The position numbers were made by a program, and so were the translations under genes. The notes below the pieces were generated by a model. That model saw only the letters and a list, made by a program, of their open reading frames with translations. It ran no database searches and was not told the origin of the DNA. From JAXHTH01 sp034211115 (GTDB taxonomy: Bacteria; Planctomycetota; Phycisphaerae; Phycisphaerales; SM1A02): a DNA stretch of 9,458 bases. Every line of letters starts with the position of its first letter. Positions within the stretch are counted from its first letter, which is position 1. Shown in pieces: positions 5,526 to 9,458 of the stretch. The DNA lies in the NCBI GenBank assembly GCA_034211115.1, contig JAXHTH010000099.1, positions 1 through 9,458 of the forward strand, in the 5' to 3' direction.

Positions 5526-6551
5526 TTATCGGGCGGTGAAGGCGTCGAGGATCCGCCGGGCCCCCGTCCCCGCGGGCAGACGCCCGGCGAGCACCTCCGC
5601 CTGGACCTCCGCCCGCACCGCCTCGGCCCCGGGATGGGCCGCGAGCAGGCGCCGAAGCTGCTCGTCGATCATCGACTGCATCCACCTCAGGGCCTGACGG
5701 CGACGGCGCCGGTCCAGCTCCCCTGCCGCGCGCAGCTCCCCGTGCCGGTCGACGATCGCCCGCCACACGTCCTCGATGCCTTCGCCGGTGAGCGCGCTGC
5801 AGGTGAGGACGGGTGGGGTCCAGTCGCCGTCGCTGGGGCGGGCGTAGTGCATCACGTTGCGATACTCACGCGCCGCCTGCTCCACGCGGGCCTTGTTGTC
5901 GCCGTCCGCCTTGTTGATGACGATCATGTCGGCCAGTTCGAGCAGGCCGCGCTTGATCCCCTGCAACTCGTCGCCCGCGCCGGGGAGCATGAGGGCGAGG
6001 AAGAAATCGGTCATCTCCGCCACGACCGTCTCGGACTGCCCCACGCCCACCGTCTCGACGAGGACGATGTCGAAGCCCGCGGCCTCGCAGAGGTGCATCG
6101 TCTCGCGCGTCCGCCGCGCCACGCCGCCCAGCACCCCCGCGCTGGGCGAGGGACGGATGAACGCGTTCGCGTGGACGGCCAGGCGCGGCATGCGCGTCTT
6201 GTCACCCAGAATGCTGCCGCCGGACACGCCGCTGGAGGGATCGACGGCAAGCACGGCGAGCCGATGACCCGCCTCGGTCAGGATCGATCCGAGTGTGTCG
6301 ATGAAGGTACTCTTCCCCACGCCGGGCACGCCGGTGATGCCCACGCGGATCGAGCCCCCGGAATGGGGCATGAGGCGGGTCAGCAACTCCTCGGCGAATT
6401 CCTGGTCGGCAGGCCGGTTGGACTCGATCAGGGTGATGGCCCGGCCCATGAGCGCGCGATCCCCCGCGCGGACGCCTTTGACGTATTCATCAAGAGACAC
6501 GTCGCGTCGGCGGGCGTTGTCGTTCGGATCGCGTGCGGCAGGCGGGGTCAT
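5526..6551 (-). CDS. meaB: MeaB-type GTPase, chaperone of methylmalonyl-CoA mutase
   Basis: A G3E-family GTPase that gates B12 cofactor loading and protects the mutase from inactivation, usually encoded next to it as here. The 341-residue protein has an N-terminal helical part (about 15-65), then the G domain with Walker A GVPGVGKST (74-82), VDPSS (103-107), the switch region ETVGVGQSE (166-174), NKAD specificity motif (213-216) and SALTGEGI (252-259). The C-terminal helical extension (about 275-341) is the MeaB dimerisation arm, here rich in Arg. The family was once misnamed ArgK (arginine/ornithine transport ATPase). The start is ATG 6551, with GGAG six bases before it; an in-frame ATG at 6569 would place that site inside the gene. 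It lies 61 bases after mutB. Confidence 0.95.
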   Translation of the reverse strand: MTPPAARDPNDNARRRDVSLDEYVKGVRAGDRALMGRAITLIESNRPADQEFAEELLTRLMPHSGGSIRVGITGVPGVGKSTFIDTLGSILTEAGHRLAVLAVDPSSGVSGGSILGDKTRMPRLAVHANAFIRPSPSAGVLGGVARRTRETMHLCEAAGFDIVLVETVGVGQSETVVAEMTDFFLALMLPGAGDELQGIKRGLLELADMIVINKADGDNKARVEQAAREYRNVMHYARPSDGDWTPPVLTCSALTGEGIEDVWRAIVDRHGELRAAGELDRRRRRQALRWMQSMIDEQLRRLLAAHPGAEAVRAEVQAEVLAGRLPAGTGARRILDAFTAR

Positions 6552-6557
6552 GAAGAT

Positions 6558-6561
6558 CTCC
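6558..6561 (-). promoter_or_regulatory. Ribosome-binding site deciding the meaB start
   Basis: GGAG on the minus strand, six bases before the ATG at 6551. It favours this start over the in-frame ATG at 6569. Confidence 0.6.
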
Positions 6562-6584
6562 GCCGGCATGATACCTGCGAATCG

Positions 6585-6608
6585 AGCCCGCCCGGGGACG
6601 GGCGGGCT
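6585..6608 (-). terminator. Perfect 9-bp GC hairpin between mutB and meaB
   Basis: AGCCCGCCC and GGGCGGGCT form a perfect inverted repeat around a six-base GGGGAC loop (plus-strand reading), four bases after the mutB stop. There is no T-tract in the minus direction, so full intrinsic termination is unlikely. It better fits an intercistronic stem that stabilises the upstream mRNA end or lowers meaB expression relative to mutB. Confidence 0.4.
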
Positions 6609-6612
6609 TGCC

Positions 6613-8805
6613 TCACCCAAAGCCCAGTCGTTCTTCGAGCGTCTTCAGCAGGTCGAGGGCGGCGGTGGGGATGACGGTGCCGGGACCGAAGATCGCCGTC
6701 GCCCCCGCCTCATACAGTGCCTCGTAATCATCGGGCGGAACGACGCCGCCCACCACGATGAGGATGTCCTCGCGGCCCAGTTTCGCCAGCTCATCGCGAA
6801 GCTGCGGCACGAGCGTGAGATGCCCCGCCGCGAGCGAGCTGACGCCGACGATGTGCGCATCGTTCTCGACCGCCTGCCGCGCGCTTTCCTCGGGGGTCTG
6901 GAAGAGCGGGCCGATGTCGACGTCGAAGCCCAGGTCGGCGAAGGCGGTGGCAATCACCTTCTGGCCTCGATCGTGTCCGTCCTGTCCCATCTTGGCCACG
7001 AGGATGCGCGGCCGGCGTCCTTCGTGCTCCTCGAAGCGCTTCACCGCCTCCCGGACCTTCGCGACCTCGTCCTTCATCGGGCCCACCTCGCTACTGTACA
7101 CGCCGCGGATGGAGCGCGTGATCGGCTGATGCCGGCCGTAGACCTTCTCCAGGGCATCGCTCATCTCGCCCACCGTGGCCTTGGCGCGGGCGGCGTTGAC
7201 CGAAAGCTCCAGCAGGTTGCCCTCGCCGGTCTCGGCCGCGTGTGTCAGCGCGTTGAGGGCGCTCTCGACCGCGGCAGGATCGCGCTCCGCCCGCAGCTTC
7301 TCGATCCGCGCGATCTGCTGGGCGCGCACGGCGGAATTGTCGACCTTGCGCACCTCGATCTTCGCATCCTTCACGACGCGGTACCTGTTCACGCCGACCA
7401 CCGTCTGAAGGCCCGAGTCGATCCGCGCCTGCGTGCGTGCGGACGCCTCCTCGATTCGCATCTTCGGCAGGCCCTCGTCGATGGCCTTCGTCATCCCGCC
7501 CAGTTCCTCGACCTCGCGGATGTGCGTCCAGGCGCGCTCGGCGAGGTCGTGCGTGAGGCGTTCGACGTAGTAACTGCCGCCCCACGGATCGACGGTGGCG
7601 CAGGTGTCCGTCTCCTGCTGGAGAAAGAGCTGGGTGTTGCGCGCGATGCGGGCCGCGAAATCGGTCGGCAGGGCCAGCGCCTCGTCCAGGGCGTTCGTGT
7701 GCAGGCTCTGCGTGTGCCCGTGCGCGGCGGCCATCGCCTCCATGCACGTGCGGATCACGTTGTTGAACACATCCTGGGCGGTGAGGCTCCAGCCGCTGGT
7801 CTGCGTATGCGCGCGCAGCGACATGCTCTTGGGGTTCTTCGGCTCGAACGGCCGGATGAGCTGCGCCCAGATCATGCGTGCGGCGCGGAGCTTGGCGACC
7901 TCCATGAAGAAGTTCATCCCCGCGGCCCAGAAGAACGAGATGCGCGGCGCGAAGGCGTCGACATCGAGCCCCGCGTTGACGCCGGTGCGGACATACTCCA
8001 GCCCGTCGGCGAGGGTGTAGGCCATCTCCAGATCCGCCGTCGCGCCGGCTTCCTGCATGTGATACCCGCTCACCGAGATGCTGTTGAACTTCGGCATCAT
8101 GCGGCTCGTGTAGGCGAAGATGTCGGCGACGATGCGCATGCTCGGTTCGGGCGGATAGATGAACGTGTTGCGGACCATGAACTCCTTGAGGATGTCGTTC
8201 TGGATCGTCCCCGCGAGCTGCTCGGGCTTCACCCCCTGCTCCTCGGCGGCGATGATGTACAGCGCCATCACGGGCAGCACCGCGCCGTTCATCGTCATCG
8301 ACACGCTCATCCGGTCCAGCGGGATGCCATCGAAGAGAATGCGCATGTCGTAAATCGAGTCGATGGCCACGCCGGCCATGCCCACATCGCCGGCCACCCG
8401 CGGATGAGACGAGTCGTACCCGCGATGGGTGGCCAGATCGAAGGCGATGGACAAGCCCATCTGCCCCGCGGCGAGGTTGCGCCGATAGAACGCGTTGGAG
8501 TCCTCGGCCGTCGAGAAGCCCGCGTACTGCCGCACCGTCCACGGCCTTTGCACGTACATCGTCGCATACGGCCCGCGGAGGAACGGCGGGATGCCGGGCA
8601 CGGTCTGAAGGAGCCCGATCGCCTCCAGATCGCCGGCCGCGTAGAGCGGCTGAACATCGACCAGCTCCGGCGTGCGCCAGAGCATCTCTTCCGGCGGCCG
8701 GCCCGCGGCGGCTTCCGCCTCGGTTCGCCAGCGCTCGCCGTCAATCGGCGGCGCCGGGGCGGTTCCGTTGAGGTCGACTTCGGCGAAGTTCGGGATCGCG
8801 CTCAT
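6613..8805 (-). CDS. mutB: Methylmalonyl-CoA mutase large (catalytic) subunit
   Basis: Adenosylcobalamin-dependent isomerisation of (R)-methylmalonyl-CoA and succinyl-CoA. The 730-residue protein is full length. The N-terminal arm and TIM barrel (about 40-560) carry RGPYATMYVQRPWTVRQYAG (77-96), with Tyr84 matching active-site Tyr89 of the Propionibacterium enzyme, Arg212 matching Arg207, and SGYHMQEAGA (246-255), with Tyr248-His249 matching the catalytic Tyr243-His244. The linker leads to the B12-binding domain (about 597-730) with DGHDRG (609-614), His611 being the lower axial cobalt ligand, then GVSSLAAGH (654-662) and VVGGVVPPDDY (684-694). Tyr248 and the YPPEPS loop favour methylmalonyl-CoA over isobutyryl- or ethylmalonyl-CoA. 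The ATG at 8805 overlaps the mutA stop as ATGA, so the two subunits of the heterodimer are translationally coupled. Confidence 0.98.
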   Translation of the reverse strand: MSAIPNFAEVDLNGTAPAPPIDGERWRTEAEAAAGRPPEEMLWRTPELVDVQPLYAAGDLEAIGLLQTVPGIPPFLRGPYATMYVQRPWTVRQYAGFSTAEDSNAFYRRNLAAGQMGLSIAFDLATHRGYDSSHPRVAGDVGMAGVAIDSIYDMRILFDGIPLDRMSVSMTMNGAVLPVMALYIIAAEEQGVKPEQLAGTIQNDILKEFMVRNTFIYPPEPSMRIVADIFAYTSRMMPKFNSISVSGYHMQEAGATADLEMAYTLADGLEYVRTGVNAGLDVDAFAPRISFFWAAGMNFFMEVAKLRAARMIWAQLIRPFEPKNPKSMSLRAHTQTSGWSLTAQDVFNNVIRTCMEAMAAAHGHTQSLHTNALDEALALPTDFAARIARNTQLFLQQETDTCATVDPWGGSYYVERLTHDLAERAWTHIREVEELGGMTKAIDEGLPKMRIEEASARTQARIDSGLQTVVGVNRYRVVKDAKIEVRKVDNSAVRAQQIARIEKLRAERDPAAVESALNALTHAAETGEGNLLELSVNAARAKATVGEMSDALEKVYGRHQPITRSIRGVYSSEVGPMKDEVAKVREAVKRFEEHEGRRPRILVAKMGQDGHDRGQKVIATAFADLGFDVDIGPLFQTPEESARQAVENDAHIVGVSSLAAGHLTLVPQLRDELAKLGREDILIVVGGVVPPDDYEALYEAGATAIFGPGTVIPTAALDLLKTLEERLGFG

Positions 8806-9458
8806 GACAGCACCCCCTCCTCCGTCAGCAGCTCGCGCAGCGTGGCGAGCACATCGCATTTGAGGAATATGAACCGGTCCACCCCGGCGGCGCGGTAGTC
8901 CACCTCCCGCTCGCCCGGGTTGCCCGCGAGGATGACGGTCCGGGCCCCGGCCTCCTTCAGCTTCGGGGCGACCTCGACCACGACCGTCTCGTAGAGCTTG
9001 TCGGACGAGCAGATCACGGCGATGCGGGCCCCGCTGTCGGCGAAGGCCTTCACGGCGGCATCGGCATCGGCAAAACCGTTGTTGGTGAGGACCTCGAACC
9101 CGCCCGCCTGGAGGAAATTCTTCGACCACGTCGCCCGGGCCGTGTGATGGGCGAGCGGGCCCATGTTGGCGAGGAAGGCACGCGGTCGGCGGCCGTGCTT
9201 GGCCAGGTGAGCATCGCTCGCGTCCCGCAGCGCCTCGAAGGGTGCCGCATACGGTCGAGGCGGCAGCGGATCGATGGTGATCGGGCTGGTTTCGCCGTAT
9301 ATTGCCGAAGACAGCTCGTCAAGGGTGGCCCCGGCGAGGGCCGCCTCGACCGCCGGCTCGATCCCGGGCGCGGCCTCGAGACTCTCCAGCGCCTCCGCGG
9401 CGGCCGGGTCCGAACTCGATCTCGGCTCCCGTCGCGCGCCCCCTTCCGAGGGTGGCGG
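8802..9458 (-). CDS. mutA: Methylmalonyl-CoA mutase small subunit, C-terminal part (cut by window edge)
   Basis: Non-catalytic partner of MutB in the heterodimeric mutase. The frame is open without a stop from the right edge to the TGA at 8802, giving 218 codons, which is roughly the last third of a subunit of about 600-640 residues. Readable pieces are the linker LPPRPYAAPFEALRDASD and HGRRPRAFLANMGPLAHHTAR, then KNFLQAGGFEVLTNNGF and VICSSDKLYETVV, a degenerate B12-domain fold. The cobalt-binding Asp-x-His-x-x-Gly of MutB is replaced by LAHHTA, as expected for a subunit that does not bind B12. The internal ATG at 9164 is not the start, because family sequence continues well upstream of it. 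An ATGA overlap couples it to mutB. Confidence 0.93.
   Translation of the reverse strand, partial: PPPSEGGARREPRSSSDPAAAEALESLEAAPGIEPAVEAALAGATLDELSSAIYGETSPITIDPLPPRPYAAPFEALRDASDAHLAKHGRRPRAFLANMGPLAHHTARATWSKNFLQAGGFEVLTNNGFADADAAVKAFADSGARIAVICSSDKLYETVVVEVAPKLKEAGARTVILAGNPGEREVDYRAAGVDRFIFLKCDVLATLRELLTEEGVLS
8813..8823 (-). promoter_or_regulatory. Strong purine-rich ribosome-binding site for mutB inside mutA
   Basis: The minus strand reads GGAGGAGGGGG, seven bases before the mutB ATG at 8805. It lies within the last mutA codons (Glu-Glu-Gly), so mutB can be initiated strongly as ribosomes finish mutA. Confidence 0.55.

Noticed and set aside
3055..5697. 880-codon plus-strand open frame opposite the carboxyltransferase and epimerase genes
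   Set aside because: It is antisense to two certain genes, rich in Arg, His, Ala and Asp as expected from reversed GC-rich codons, and shows no recognisable domain.
5395..5766. N-terminal extension of the epimerase to an upstream start at 5766
   Set aside because: The added 124 residues are Arg/Ala/Gly/Pro-rich, overlap the meaB coding end, and are absent from this family; ATG 5394 has a good ribosome-binding site.
6295..8898. 867-codon plus-strand open frame opposite mutB and part of meaB
   Set aside because: Same artefact: a shadow of GC-rich third positions, with no motif, and mutB on the other strand is unmistakable.

Overview
The window is GC-rich bacterial chromosomal DNA. It is dominated by a minus-strand cluster for propionyl-CoA/methylmalonyl-CoA metabolism. 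Split MutA/MutB mutase subunits, a separate short biotin-carrier protein, and a small conserved protein next to the carboxyltransferase suggest a non-model bacterium. A planctomycete-like lineage is my best guess, but this is inference only, because nothing in the window is a taxonomic marker.

In transcription order (right to left) the cluster reads: mutA (cut by the right edge, 9458 to 8802), mutB (8805-6613, overlapping mutA by 4 bases), meaB (6551-5526), methylmalonyl-CoA epimerase (5394-4969), carboxyltransferase of the PccB/MmdA family (4932-3352), a small protein of unknown function (3272-3006), biotin-carrier protein (2966-2538), and biotin protein ligase birA (2434-1730, with a recognisable tail continuing to 1610). 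Together these interconvert succinyl-CoA, (R)- and (S)-methylmalonyl-CoA and propionyl-CoA. MeaB protects and loads the B12 mutase, and BirA biotinylates the carrier that works with the carboxyltransferase. A biotin carboxylase (for a carboxylase) and a membrane beta subunit (for a sodium-pumping decarboxylase) are both absent, so the direction of the biotin-dependent step cannot be settled here.

On the plus strand, 200-1573 encodes a citrate-lyase/HpcH-like TIM-barrel protein of the DUF6986 type, convergent with birA. A GC-rich hairpin lies in the short gap between them. At the far left (1-128, minus strand) is what looks like the extreme C-terminus of HemW, whose upstream part is not present where it should be.

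I found no CRISPR array, tRNA, rRNA, transposase or prophage gene, and no clearly new multi-gene system. The points most worth checking are the in-frame amber codon inside birA, the orphan HemW tail with a sharp composition change beside it, the uncharacterised small protein in the carboxyltransferase cluster, and a near-identical AT-rich motif upstream of two genes of the cluster.
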